NCBI RefSeq assembly: GCF_047675955.1
Contig: NC_132926.1
Span: 13,273,326-13,337,325, forward strand
Length of the DNA: 64,000 bases
From: Chlorocebus sabaeus
Taxonomy: Eukaryota > Chordata > Mammalia > Primates > Cercopithecidae
Direction of reading: 5' to 3'
Part shown: piece after piece, positions 45,996 to 57,192 of the stretch
Position numbering within the stretch: position 1 is the stretch's first letter
How the letters are laid out: each line of letters opens with the position of its first letter
Notes under the pieces: model-generated
Seen by the model: only the letters and a program-made list of their open reading frames with translations
Databases searched by the model: none
What the model was told of the DNA's origin: nothing
Position numbers and translations under genes: made by a program

Positions 45996-47965
45996 TGCAT
46001 CCCTAGTGTCTAGCACATGGAAGGGAAGGAATGGGAGCTAGGAGGAAGGAAGTGTTCATTGAATTAAGGAATGATGAACAATTGAATGGATGATGAACAA
46101 GTCACACAAGCATGAGGATAGGACCAGCCCCCAGAGATACCCTGAGACCATCTGCCAGGTTTGTATGTCAAGGCCACTGTCTTGGGGGCTTCTGTGCCTG
46201 CAAATTGTCTATTTCGTGCCAACACCAAGCCATAGCCTGAGAGGCATATTTCTTGCTGAGCAGAGAATTTCCTCAGGTTGTTTTATCCCTCCAGAAACAA
46301 GGAAGGGGATAGGTCAGAAGAAGGTGAGGTGACAGAACACTGGGGAGAGGGGCTGGGGTACGGAAGATGCTTGCTTTAAATCCTCAAGGGAATTTCTGGA
46401 GGGTCAAGCAGAGGTCATAGATGTAGCCACCAGTAGCCACCAGGCAACTAGGAGCAGGCTATGAGCTTTTGTGCTGCTGGAAGGGTGCAGGCATCTGAGA
46501 TCTGACCTGGGATCTCAGTGCTTCGGCCTTTTTCTGCCTGCCCAGGTGTGTGACCCTCCTACCCACTGGAATGTGGCTGTGCTGGAGATGTAATCAGCAG
46601 AATTCCTCCTGCTTCTCAAGAAATGCTCCTCTGGGAAAGAAAAGTACACAGAGGTTGGAAAAATGTGAATCCTGCCTCTTGCACCTGAACAATCATCCCA
46701 TTGTAATGACTGTATCCAGTAAAGGAGACGTGTGATCAAATGACATCTTCATCAGAAACCATCTACACTTAACCCTCCTATCATTTGACACATTTGTAGG
46801 TGGGCACGTCGATGTCATCCATTTCATCCACTTTTGCTCTTGCGTGTGCTTGCTGAGCTATTTCATGTCTACTAAACTGTACACGGCATCTCTCTTTCTG
46901 GAATTGTCAGAGCTGCGAACATCTGACTAGCGTCATGCAATGTGTGGACTAGATGGAGATCCCTCTGATAAAATGGAGTCCTCTGTGCATCCCAGCATTT
47001 GTTCAGATTCTAGCTTAAGGTCATAAAAATCATCTCTCCTTAGGCTGTGGGCTTGGGAGCAAAAACCTTCTGCATCTACTAAGAGCGGATTCACATCTAG
47101 GCCAAAAATGTGCCTATGATTGTGCATAGTTATTGGTTGCGTGTATACTGTGTGTGTACACACACATGTGTGATTTGGGTGTGGGGTGTCCACATTAAAA
47201 GGGATGAGGTTCTTTTTGTAGAAAGACACTTGGCCACTTGGCTCCATAGAAAGAGAAGTTCTTCCTGGAGTAATTTGTGACTGAATAATTAACCCTAAGG
47301 CATGTGAGAAGAAGCCTGCTTTCCAAAAAAAATCAAGCTGGAGCCCAGGGATACCCATTGGGAAGGCCCAGGCAACTTGCCTGGGGTCAGAGTTTCCCTT
47401 TGCTCTGGGCATCCTTTCTGACAGGTTTTCCCCAAATGGGGAGAAAGCACTTGTCAAGTATATTTTAAAAATTTTTAAAAAGAATATTTTGAATGGCTCC
47501 TGCTTCAGGCTCCCTGGGGGTTCCCCACTTATATTTTTAAAAGCTCAGGCCTTGGCAGGTCTCAGCTTTTCAGTTGGCATGAAACGGACTGGAAAATGTA
47601 CTTGATCCTCCAACTTGTGCCTGGGGAGCAGGGTTTGGACCCAACAAAGGGCAGATGAGGAGCAGCATCTGGAACCTTTGTAGGGGGGTCTACAGAGCAA
47701 GCGCCAAGGTACCAGTGTCAACCTGACAGCCCTCCTGCTACTGCTGCTGCGCCTGACTGCTTCGTCCGATGGCCCCCTATGGCCAGAAATGTCTGTGGCT
47801 GCTAAGCTGACATCATCCTGTAACTACTCTTTTCGTAGAATAAACATCTCCCCGGTAGTCTGCCTTTGATAGTTTTAACAGTTCCCCAAACCGTCCCAAA
47901 AAGGTGAAAGCATATTGGATAAATACAATTTTGAAAATGCATCTACAGTTCACAGTGGGATTGTT
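45996..47965. other. Repeat-free block
   Basis: Nearly 2 kb without a recognised repeat. Minor direct repeat gtagccacca x2 near 46432-46452. The 174-codon minus frame at 46933-47457 lacks splice support and protein-like composition. Confidence 0.4.
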
Positions 47966-48160
47966 TTTTCTCTCCTTTCTCCCTCCTTTCCTTCCTCCCT
48001 CCTTTCCTTTCTTCCTTCTTTCCTATCTTCCTTCTTCCCTTTTCTCTTCTACCTTTCTTCCTCCTTTTTTCCTTCCTTCCTCTCCCATTTCCTCTCTCCT
48101 TTTCCTCTTCCCCATTTATCTACTCACCCATCTATCAATCTATCCATCTTCCTTTCATTC
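47966..48160 (+). repeat. TTCC-rich polypyrimidine tract
   Basis: Almost pure C/T for about 150 bases, then (TCTA/ATCC) units. The last part supplies the sequence copied at 48905-48948. The next 370 bases (48187-48559) look unique. Confidence 0.9.
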
Positions 48161-48559
48161 TTTTGTGGGTGAAACACAAGCAAACTGTAATACCGTATCT
48201 CACACTTAATGGACTAAGTGGGGAAGAAAGAGGAGTTAGAAGTTACAGCTTTTTGGCCCTATAGGCAGGGAACAGTGCATGCTTCAGGTAGAGACAGCAA
48301 ATGGTAATATTTCAACACTGAATAGGTTCCCAGTTTCATGAGTCCTAACAAGGAATCTTAACCCGAGGTTCATGCACGGCACTCAGGAGCTCTGTTACCT
48401 GAAATTGCAGACAAACTATCTGTGCATATTCCTGGGGAAATGGTGCACCAGAAGCATCTAACAACCATTGTTACAACCACCTGGGGCTTAAATGATGGAC
48501 TAGCTGTCTTGTGACCTGTCTGCACTCCACCCCTTCTCCCTTTAACAGTAGGATGACAT

Positions 48560-48770
48560 TGTAATATAGTGGTTAAAAATGCAGGCTTGGAGTCACGCTA
48601 CCTGGGAAGGAATCTCAGCTCCACTCATTACCGGCTGTGTGACCTTAAATATTTAATATCACTGAGCTTCAGTTGACTCAGTGGGAGTATGGATTCTACT
48701 ACTACATAGGAATGTTGAATGGACTAAATGAGATCATGCCCATAGCGATGGGCTACATCTCAGTGGCTCA
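48560..48770 (+). repeat. MIR SINE
   Basis: 'tatagtggttaaaaatgcag', 'gaaggaatctcagctccact', 'ccggctgtgtgaccttaaat'. Confidence 0.85.
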
Positions 48771-48867
48771 GTGTATACCAGTAGCCATTGGTGCTGTGGT
48801 GTGATGCCCTAGATCCATCCCTAATCCATAAAACACAGATGTGCTTGTTGGAAGGTATGCTCTAAGC

Positions 48868-49121
48868 CAAGGGACAGCAAACTATGACTTTGGGTCAAAT
48901 TCTGTCCATCTTCCTTTCATTCTTTTGTGGGTAAAACACAAGCAAACTATTTTGTAAATAAAGTTTTATTAAATTGCAGCCACACCCACTCATTTACATA
49001 TCTATGGCTGCTTTTCAGGCACAAGGGCAGAGTCCAGTAGTTGTGAATGAGACCTTAAGACTTGCAGAGCCCAAAATATTTACTATCTGGCCCTTTACAG
49101 AAAAACATTTGCTAACCCCTG
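48868..49121 (+). mobile_element. hAT-Charlie element with foreign patch
   Basis: Starts caagggacagcaaac and ends gctaacccctg. 8-bp duplication ctctaagc / ctctaaac at 48860-48867 and 49122-49129. Internal 'tgtaaataaagttttatt' and 'actatctggccctttacag' define the family, which I do not name exactly. The normal sequence near its start is replaced by a 44-bp copy of nearby DNA. Confidence 0.88.
48905..48948 (+). other. Locally templated insertion (44 bp)
   Basis: Matches 48143-48186 at 43 of 44 positions, and interrupts the hAT consensus between 'gggtcaaattctg' and 'tattttgtaaataaag'. Confidence 0.85.
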
Positions 49122-49179
49122 CTCTAAACAATTAGGAAACAATAAATCATATATAATCTACCTTGGAGACACACACAGG

Positions 49180-49520
49180 TACACAAGGAGTCGTAGACAA
49201 GGATGTTTATAACATCATTATTTTACTCTCAAATAGCTGGAAACAATCTAAATGTCAATCACAAAAAGAATGCTATACTTACACTGTGACAGTGGAGAAG
49301 AATGCATTCTATCTACATTGAGTAATGTGGAAAAATTTCCAGTAGGGATTGTTGAATGAAAAGGGCAAAGATGTTTACCATTTGTATAAAATGTGCAAAA
49401 CATATTGTATATTTTCTCACAGTACATATGTAAATATGCAAATGCATAGAAGGGACCCTGGAAAAATATGCAATGGACAGATAATACTTGTCTTGCCTTG
49501 AGGGAGGAATGGAGCTTAGA
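49180..49520 (+). repeat. Old L1-like 3' region
   Basis: 'ggatgtttataacatcatta', 'ctggaaacaatctaaatgtc', 'tatgtaaatatgcaaatgca' resemble an old L1M end. No intact frame. Confidence 0.6.
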
Positions 49521-50554
49521 AGTTTTTGTCAGTAGAGACTTCAGCCCTATCTGCAGTACTTTCACAGAATGCATTATGATCAGGAGAATGCATTCATGTA
49601 CTTATGTAGTTAAAATTGTTTTAAAAAGGATTGTTTGTAAAACGTAAGATACTTGGGCAGAAGGCCGAAGAATGGGTGTAATTCTGCTAGGCTGCCATGA
49701 TGGGGTAGGAATGTGATGTCAAAGAACCGCAAGTGCCAATCAATCGTGGGCTAGAAAGGCAGCAAGGCCACTTGACAGTGAGGACACATACTAGTGTGGC
49801 TCATTGAAGGCAGGAGAAGGTGACGCATGGGAGGGAAGTCATTTTTCACATTGAGGGCCCCCTGGGGACTTAAAATGTTACACGTGATGCCACAGCGAGC
49901 CACTCTAGAGAGAGATATCAGGTGGGAAGGCCATGGATGCTTACATACGAAGGCTGGACAGAGCCCCTCCGTCTGGCCTGCCAGACTCAGCGGGGGAGCT
50001 TTATTCTTCTCAGTACTCTCACACCTTAGTTTTTAATTTCTTCAGTGTCCTAACAGGAGGGGACCAGAGAACTTGTTACGCTTCTCAGGGCTTCCTAAAA
50101 TTGACTGGACAATTGGATTTGGATTTTCTTCATTAGGGGGGGAAATGCCTGCTTCTAAAATAACTGCCATAACATGTAAATGTGCCAGTCTCATGTGGCT
50201 TTTGGTGCAGGATGACTCTGCATTCATATTTTTAACGTTAGGCGATTAGTTCCGATGGAAGAAAATTTACATGTGCTTCCTGGGATGAGCAGTAGTTATA
50301 CAATGAATAAGAAGAAACTAAATGGCTAGATCAGGGGATTTTGACTGAAACAAGGGTTTGCCTTGGAATAGTTGGCAGAAAGGGGAAGAAGGGCAGGGAG
50401 ATAAAGTTTCAAAACTACAGAGATTATTTTCAAATTTCATGTCTTTGATTAGCTGTTAGGGAAGCAGTCATTAGATGTCCTCCTCCTGGTCCCTGTGGTC
50501 TAAGGTGGTGCCAGAGAGTCATGAACCATCCTGGGTCCTCCCCAGGCTAGGGTG
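49521..50554. other. Unassigned stretch
   Basis: No repeat recognised with confidence and no exon signal. Confidence 0.4.
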
Positions 50555-50760
50555 TGCCAGCAAGCTGTTTCTATGAAGTGCCAGATAGTAAATATTGTAG
50601 GTTTTGCAGGACATGTGGTCTCTGTCACAGCAATTTAGCTCTGCTGTTGTGATGCAAATGCAGCTGTAGACAGTAAATAAATGAATGGAAATGGTTCTGT
50701 TCTAATACAGCTTTATTTACAAAGCAGTGGCAGGTTAGGGCCACACTTTGCCAACTTCTG
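50555..50760 (-). mobile_element. hAT-Charlie element
   Basis: Same family as 48868-49121 in the opposite orientation: 'gccagatagtaaatattgta', 'cagctttatttacaaagcag', 'ccacactttgccaacttctg'. Target duplication not clear. Confidence 0.75.
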
Positions 50761-50865
50761 TCCTAAAGCAATGATTCTTTACACCTTGGTGTGTCAGCAC
50801 TCTATTCTGCCCACAGGGGATTTGTAGTAGATTTGGAGGGGGCATAGTGAGTGGATAAGGGCTGT

Positions 50866-50867
<2 letters not shown>

Positions 50868-50899
<32 letters not shown>

Positions 50900-51184
50900 G
50901 AGACTGTGTCTTGCTCTCTTTCCCCTGCTGGAGTGCAGTGATGCAATCTGGGCTCACTGCAACCTCCATCTCCTGGGCTCAAGCTGTTCTCCTGCCTCAG
51001 CCTCCCAAGTTGCTAGGACTACAGCTGTGCACCACCATGCCTGGCTAATTTTTCGTGTTTTTAGTAGAGATGGGGTTTCACTATGTTGGCCAAGCTGGTC
51101 TCAAACTCCTGACCTCAGGTGATCCACCCGCCTTGACCTCCCAAAGTATTGGGGATTACAGGCGTGAGCCACCCCGCCTGGCCG
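50868..51184 (-). mobile_element. Alu
   Basis: Reversed Alu with a 32-base T run. Duplication gggctgta at 50859-50866 and 51185-51192. Confidence 0.95.
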
Positions 51185-51204
51185 GGGCTGTAGCTTTGAA
51201 AAAC

Positions 51205-51595
51205 AATTTGGGTTGGAATTCTGGCTCAAAATCTTTATTAGCACCATGACCTTGGACAAGTGGTTTAACTTCATGAACCTCTGTTTCCTCATCTGTAAAA
51301 TAGGAATAGTAATGACTTCACTGGGATCTTATGAATATTAAATTAAATTAACAAAAAGAATACAGGGTGCAGATTTACTGGATTCAAATCCTGGCTCCAA
51401 CATTTATTAGCTGTGTGATCTTGGACCAATTTCTTTACATTTCTGTTTTTCAGTTCCGTCATCTATAAATGAGATTAACATTCATTCCTACTTCATAGCG
51501 TTGTTAGAACCATGATGTGAGTTCACAGATAGGAAAGGCTGAAAACAGTACCAGGAACATAGTATACTGTTAATAAACATTAGGTAGGGAGAAAG
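51205..51595 (+). repeat. Two MIR SINEs in tandem
   Basis: First MIR about 51205-51340 ('ctttattagcaccatgacct', 'tcctcatctgtaaaatagg'). The second starts near 51360 ('gattcaaatcctggctcc', 'tattagctgtgtgatcttgg', ending 'ttaataaacattagg'). Their junction was later copied to 52427. Confidence 0.8.
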
Positions 51596-51899
51596 GTATT
51601 ACTTCTATTTACGTATTATTTCTATTCTTAGTACTTTTAAAAAAATAATTTTTACTCGAAATAAAAATTCATAAGGCCTGTTCAAGGCCGTCCTTATAAG
51701 ATCACACTTGATGGCTTGTATTACAATTGTGATCAGTACATCACACTTGATCAATTACATATTTTTTTATACAGTGAGGAATGAATGGAGCATCAGCTTA
51801 TAATCAATAGCCTGGCTTATATCTGGCACAGCTAATGGGGGATGCAAATAAATTTTAACAATAATATATTATTATAAAAACAAAGACTAGGCCTGACGA

Positions 51900-52225
51900 A
51901 GTGGCTCATGCCTGTAATCCCAGCACTTTGGGAGGCCGAGGCAGGCAGATCATGAGGTCAGGAGATTGAGACCATCCTGGCTAACACGGTGAAACCCCGT
52001 CTCTACTAAAAAATAAAAAAAAAATTAGCCGGGCGTGGTGGCGGGTGCCTGGTGGTTCCAGCTACTCAGGAGGCTGAGGCAGGAGAATGGTGTGAACCCA
52101 GGAGGTGGAGCTTGCAGTGAGCCAACATTGCGCCACTGCACTCCAGCCTGGGCGACAGAGCGAGATTCCGTCTCAAAAAAAAAAAAATAAATTAATTAAG
52201 TAAAATAAAAATAAAAATAAAAATA
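51900..52225 (+). mobile_element. AluY-like
   Basis: 'catcctggctaacacggtga' and 'ggagaatggtgtgaaccc' are AluY-type. The tail has expanded as (ATAAAA)n at 52200-52228. Approximate duplication aaacaaagacta / aaaacagacta. Confidence 0.93.
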
Positions 52226-52389
52226 AAAACAGACTAAAATCCATGAGCTACTCTGCTGTAAAACTCTGCTTCCCGTAAGTTGGGGCAGGAAGGGATGTAA
52301 GGATCTGCAGAGAAATCTAAGAACATTCTCAGGAATGATCAACTCGACCCCGCAGAACAAGCCAGACCTGGGCCAATCAGCTTCTGTCT

Positions 52390-52416
52390 CCCACCCCCAC
52401 CCCAAGCCCCTGCCCC
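52390..52416 (-). other. Strong G-quadruplex motif
   Basis: Five C runs (3, 5, 4, 4, 4) separated by 1, 1, 3 and 2 bases on the plus strand, so the minus strand has a canonical short-loop G-quadruplex motif. It ends 10 bp before the copied patch. Confidence 0.85.
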
Positions 52417-52426
52417 AGGACCTCGT

Positions 52427-52510
52427 TGGGTTCTTTTGAATATTAAGTTAAATTGACAAAAAGAATAAGAATACAAGGTGTAGATTTACTGGACTCAAAT
52501 CCTGGCTCCA
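52427..52510 (+). repeat. Copied patch of the MIR-MIR junction
   Basis: Aligns to 51322-51399 with 7 substitutions in 78 aligned bases and one 6-bp gain (agaata). Neither flank extends the match. Confidence 0.85.
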
Positions 52511-53445
52511 GTTTGCCCAGTTATAATCAGTTCCAGAATTTTGCTGGACCTTTTGAGAGAAAAGGGTTCTCTTTAACCTACAATAATTGCTAAGCTGTTA
52601 GGGTACAATCCTGGAGAAGCCGGAAACCAGGTCATGACTAGAACCCACCTAAGAATGAAACCAGTAAAGAGAAAACCAAGAGAGATGAATTATTGATAAT
52701 ACTTACCTCGCCAGATCCGGCTGTACCTGGGTCCTGCTAACCCTCATAATTTACAGTTATAAATAAATTCCCATTGTTCTTAAACCAGTTTCTGTCACTT
52801 TGCCCCTTAAAGAGGCCTAACAAATATATCCAACCTATTGTTTTGTGACAGAAGTAAAAACATTGAAAACCATTTTCCAGAACTCCGCTCTGGATAAAAC
52901 ACAGCAAGCTCTCTGCACTTCCTCCATCCACTTAGAAATAAACCACTACACACTGTGTATCAGGTCAGCATAATAGTTCTAAGGAATGTAAGCCCATGCT
53001 AGCTGATGTAGATGGCAAATTGATGTGTAAAAGATGAAACAGGTAGGTGTCAGAATGGCTGGAGATCTGAAGAATTGGGCTCAGGACAGGGATGGGAAGA
53101 AAGGAAGTGGGTACACCAAAACCACAAAGGGACAGGATGGAGAGAAGGTCACTGCCACCCCTGGATGCTGGCCCTGGACGTGGACAACTCACTCCAGCAC
53201 TTCTGCCCCAGAAATGGACTGCGCTGCCATCTCTGCAAGAATTGTGCATGCCGACAGACACTGCTTTTTCATCAAAAGTTCCAGATTCAAAATCTCAGGC
53301 TAGTGTATCTGATTGGCTGAGCCTAGGTCACATGCCTGCACCCTGACTACGGAGGCGGCGAGGGAAGTGAGGACCTGACCATTTTGGCTTCTGGAGTGGA
53401 GGGTAGACTACAACTCTCACTGAGACTTGGGTAGCAAGAAATAAA
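52511..53445. other. Unassigned stretch
   Basis: No repeat recognised. Overlapping frames near 52965-53346 lack exon signals. Confidence 0.4.
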
Positions 53446-53495
53446 AATGGAATGGGATGGAATACAATGGAGTAGAACAGAACAGAATAGAATGG
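53446..53495 (+). repeat. Degenerate pentamer (GGAAT-like) array
   Basis: About ten 5-bp units such as ggaat, gggat, acaga and atagaa; period 5 is evident. Confidence 0.75.
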
Positions 53496-53658
53496 CACAT
53501 CTCCACTATGGTCCATATGACCTTTCCCAGAAACGCTGCCACTCCTCATGGCCATTTACTCACCATCCTTGGTCCCTAGCAATGGCCACAGCTCCTCTCC
53601 TTCACTCTGTGGGTCAGTCTGAATCTAATTTGACCAACCCTGCCTACCTCTGGGTCTG

Positions 53659-53955
53659 TTTTTTTTTTTTTTTTTAATGGAGTTTTGCTCTTATCGCCCA
53701 GGCTGGAGTGCAATGGCACGATCTCGGCTCACTGTGGCCTCCACCTCTTGGGTTTAAGCAATTCTCCTGCCTCAGCCTCCCAAGTTGCTGGGATTACACC
53801 TGCCCACCACCGGGCCTGGCTAATTTGTGTATTTTTTAGTAGAGATGGGGTGTCACCATGTTGGCCAGGCTGGTCTCGAACTTCCCAACCTCAGGTGATC
53901 CGCCCACCTCGGCCTTCCAAAGTGCTGGGATTATAGGCATGAACCACCGTGCCCA
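53659..53955 (-). mobile_element. Alu
   Basis: Full-length reversed Alu. Duplication weak (ctgggtc / ctgagtc). Confidence 0.93.
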
Positions 53956-54774
53956 CCCTGAGTCATTTTTTTGGGGGCTTCTCAGTGATTTCTGGGACAC
54001 GTTACCATCCCAGGCTGTCAACCTTGGGCAATGTGATTCCAGAAGGACCTTGGCCCAGCCCGTGCCATCTGTGAGCGGACTCTAAATATGTTCAGGGCAC
54101 TGGGTGATAACTGATTATCAGGCCGGTCCAGCTTTGCCACAAGGCATTGCACACGCCTGCCTGCACTGTGGGGAGAAGGAGAGCTAGGCAAGGAGCAGCC
54201 GGAGGAAACCACGAGCCCCATCAAGCCTGCCCTCCTTGTCATTTCCCTATGGTCTCCCTGGAAACTAATCTCATTCCTCTTGACAACTGCACAGTGAGGC
54301 TGCTTGCTTCAGTGATTGTCAAGGTAGCTTATCCTTTCGTTAATTAACTACTCAGAAAAATGCTGTACAACAGTGTGCTGTTTAGCTTCCAGCTTGTTAA
54401 CATGGGGGACTCCAGAGGAACTTTGACCTGGCCCATGGCCGTGAGTTGCATGACTCAAGAGAAAAGCAGGATGGAAGAGGTGTCTTTTTCTCCATAGCTC
54501 CCCCTTATTGTCAGGGATTACAGGTTGAATGGGTAGGAAGAATGGGACCAACGATGCCGCTGGGAACACTGCGTTTTCTGCCACCTAAAGCAATAATGCA
54601 TCCCTTACAGGGCCTTGGGAGGTAAGGGCTGGCTTATAGGGTAGGAAGCTGTGCTGTGTAGAGTCCCCTTAGGTGACTAGAAATATTAGACTGTATTAAC
54701 TTCTTCATTTGAACAATATGAAGGAATAAGAGATCAAAGATAAAGTGTGACTTAAAACCTAAAGTCAAGTTAAT
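53956..54774. other. Unassigned stretch
   Basis: No element or exon recognised. Confidence 0.4.
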
Positions 54775-54905
54775 ATTTATTTGTCATCCATTATATACCC
54801 GTCACAGTGTTGAGAACTAGGGCTCTCTCTCTCCAAGATCTAATTCTGCCCTCAAGGAGGTCAGTCTGGTAGGACAGATAAGACAGTACAATAAGCTGCT
54901 TCAGT
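54775..54905 (-). repeat. L2 LINE tail
   Basis: Reversed L2: 'atttatttgtcatccattat', 'ctgccctcaaggaggtcag'. Confidence 0.7.
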
Positions 54906-55009
54906 GGGAAAGGACAATGGGCACGGGACAGAAGCGGGGGATGCTGTTTTGGGAACATGATGGAGGAGCACTGTACACAAACTTGTAGCTTACGCATGTA
55001 TTCATGTAT

Positions 55010-55368
55010 TCTTTCACAGTTCTGGAGGCCAGACTTCTGAAATCAAGATGTGGACAGGGCTGTCCTCCCTCTGGACGCTCTAGCAGAGAGTTTGTTCCCT
55101 GTCACCTCCAGCTCTGGCAGCTGACAGCATTCCTTGGCTTGTGGTGGCATCATCTCCATCCTGCCTCTGTCTTGTCTTCACATTGCCTTTTCTTCTGTGT
55201 GTCTGTCTATAAAGCCCATCCAGAAAACCCAGCTTCAGTCTCTCTTTTCAAGATCCTTAACACGTCTTGGTCACATCTTTTGTCATGTAAGGTAATATTC
55301 ACAGGGTTGAGGGATTAAGAAGTGAACATTTTTGGGAGCCGTCATTCAGCCTACGAAGGCCCCTATTC
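55010..55368 (-). mobile_element. MaLR/MLT1-type LTR
   Basis: 'ttcacagttctggaggccag', 'gaaatcaagatgtggacagg', 'gcattccttggcttgtgg' and 'gtaatattcacagggttgag' give a reversed, worn MLT1-like LTR. Confidence 0.7.
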
Positions 55369-56764
55369 CAGCCTGAGGTGGGGCGGGAAAGGCTTCCTGG
55401 AGGACAAGGCCTGCCGAACTTGGGCCTGTTTGCCTCAGACCCATTCTTTCTTTCCCTGCTCTGCTCTGTATCTCCATGGAGCTGTTGATCTCTGCAGGCT
55501 GCAGTTCCCAGGCTTGCATGTCAGCTGGCTTCCATCCAGGTCCTGACAAGGAGAGTCATTCATGGGAGACTGGTTGTGGAGGCACTGGAAAGAAGAAGCA
55601 GATTACTATTATTATTACTATTATTTTTCCTCCTCCTTTGCTTTCTTTTCCTCCCTCCTCCCCTTCACCCTCTTCTTTGGTTTGACAGCCTCTCTGGAAA
55701 TGACTGTGTCACCTTGGTATTTTCATCTCCTGCCACACAGGCCCCTGGGCTCTATAGCATCACCCTTCTCTTTATCCCTCTAGAGTACAGGTGGGAACAG
55801 CTCCCTGCTGTTGCTTATCTGTGTGATGTCTTGGCATTCTGGGTTGGGCTCTCAGTTCTCTTATCACACCTGCATACACAACTCCCCTGCATTAAATTCT
55901 CCCTGTAGGAAATACCTGAAGTGGTTTTGATTCTCTTGGTAGGACCCTGAATGATGCCAAGTCCAAACTGAGATTCAAGGATGTAGCCTAGGGTAGGAAG
56001 GATCATTGTGCCATGAGTCACAGTGGTGAGCCACACACACAGCCCCTACCTCTGTGGAACCCTTGGCCAAGCGGAAAAGTCACTCAGCAACTTATCAGTC
56101 AAGTAAATCTGTGGTTACAAACACTGGCAATTGTGTGATGGGAAAATGTGACAGCTATAGAGAAGTACAGTGATGGGACCTCCAGTCCAGGATGGAGAGT
56201 CCTTAGGGCTCCCTGAGGAGGAGAAGTTTGCTGAGATCTGAGAGGTACAGAGGTCTCCAGGGTCTGAAAGGTCAGTATGACTGGTGAACCCACAGCCAGA
56301 GTGAAGGATTCACCACTAGGGGCACAGAGTGTAGTCAGAGTGCACGGGATTTGGGTTTGGGAAAAGGAGTTCCAATGGTATTGTTTGCTTGGAGCAGAGG
56401 GGAATGTATTCCAGGCCAATAGCTACCTAAGACAGGCCTTAGCTTGTCCACAGGAGATCGGGGATGGACAGCACCCCTGCTAACCCTGCCTTGGACTTTG
56501 AGCAGCCAGTTTTCTTTCCAACAAATGAAGTAACACGTGGTGGACACAGAAGCCATGCAAGAGAACCTCAGGCTTTAGACACTCTCAGGAAGAGGTTTCT
56601 AGAATTTTCTAGCACAAAGGGACCTGTCTCCCTCCACCTCCCACCTTGCACACATGGTGGATGGTAAGCATGAAGGATGAAGCAGGTTCTGGCTCTGGTT
56701 GGGAAGGGGTCCTCCATTTCTTTATTAGCATTTGTGTGCAGATCATGGTACAGGGCTACTGCGT
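55369..56764. other. Repeat-poor block
   Basis: Only a short ATT-rich run (55601-55626) and a C/T tract (55627-55680) stand out. No repeat family or exon recognised. Confidence 0.4.
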
Positions 56765-57192
56765 CAGAATCCTAGGCACATCCGTATGAAACACAGATTC
56801 CCTGGCCCCACCACTGGAGAATCAGAGTCAGCACTTCTTTTTGTGTGTGTGAGATGGAGTCTCGCTCTGTCTCCCAGGCTGGAGTGCAGTGGCACAATCT
56901 TGGCTCACTGCAACCTCTGCCTCCCAGGTACAGGAGATTCTCCTGCCTCAGTCTCCCGAGCAGCTGGGACTACAGGCATGCGCCACTATGCCTGGCTCTT
57001 TTTTGTATTTTTAGTAGAGATAGGGTTTTGCCATGTTGGCCAGGCTGGTCTTGAACTCCTGGCCTCAGGTGATCTGCCTGCCTCGGCCTTCCAGAGTGCT
57101 GGAATTACAAGCATGAGCCCCCATGCCCAGCCAGAGTCAACTGTTCTCAAGAAGGGCCTGGAATCGGTATTCCTCAAAGCTCCTTGGAGATT
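56765..57192. mobile_element. MER5/MER20-like hAT, split by an Alu
   Basis: 'gaaacacagattccctggcc' and 'gagaatcagagtca' on the left; 'ggaatcggtattcctcaaag' and 'ctccttggagat' on the right of the Alu follow a Charlie-type consensus. Confidence 0.6.
56839..57131 (-). mobile_element. Alu
   Basis: Reversed Alu, tail reduced to a TG-interrupted run. Duplication cagagtca (then diverging) at 56823-56830 and 57132-57139. Confidence 0.93.

Noticed and set aside
46933..47457. 174-codon minus-strand frame
   Set aside because: Includes a CA/TG-repeat-derived segment and lacks splice or conservation-type hints.
47966..48160. TTCC-rich tract as a CRISPR-like or regulatory array
   Set aside because: No regular spacer-repeat structure; it is a simple polypyrimidine tract.
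52965..53346. Cluster of overlapping frames on both strands
   Set aside because: Mutually overlapping short frames without splice signals; typical of stop-poor GC-richer DNA.
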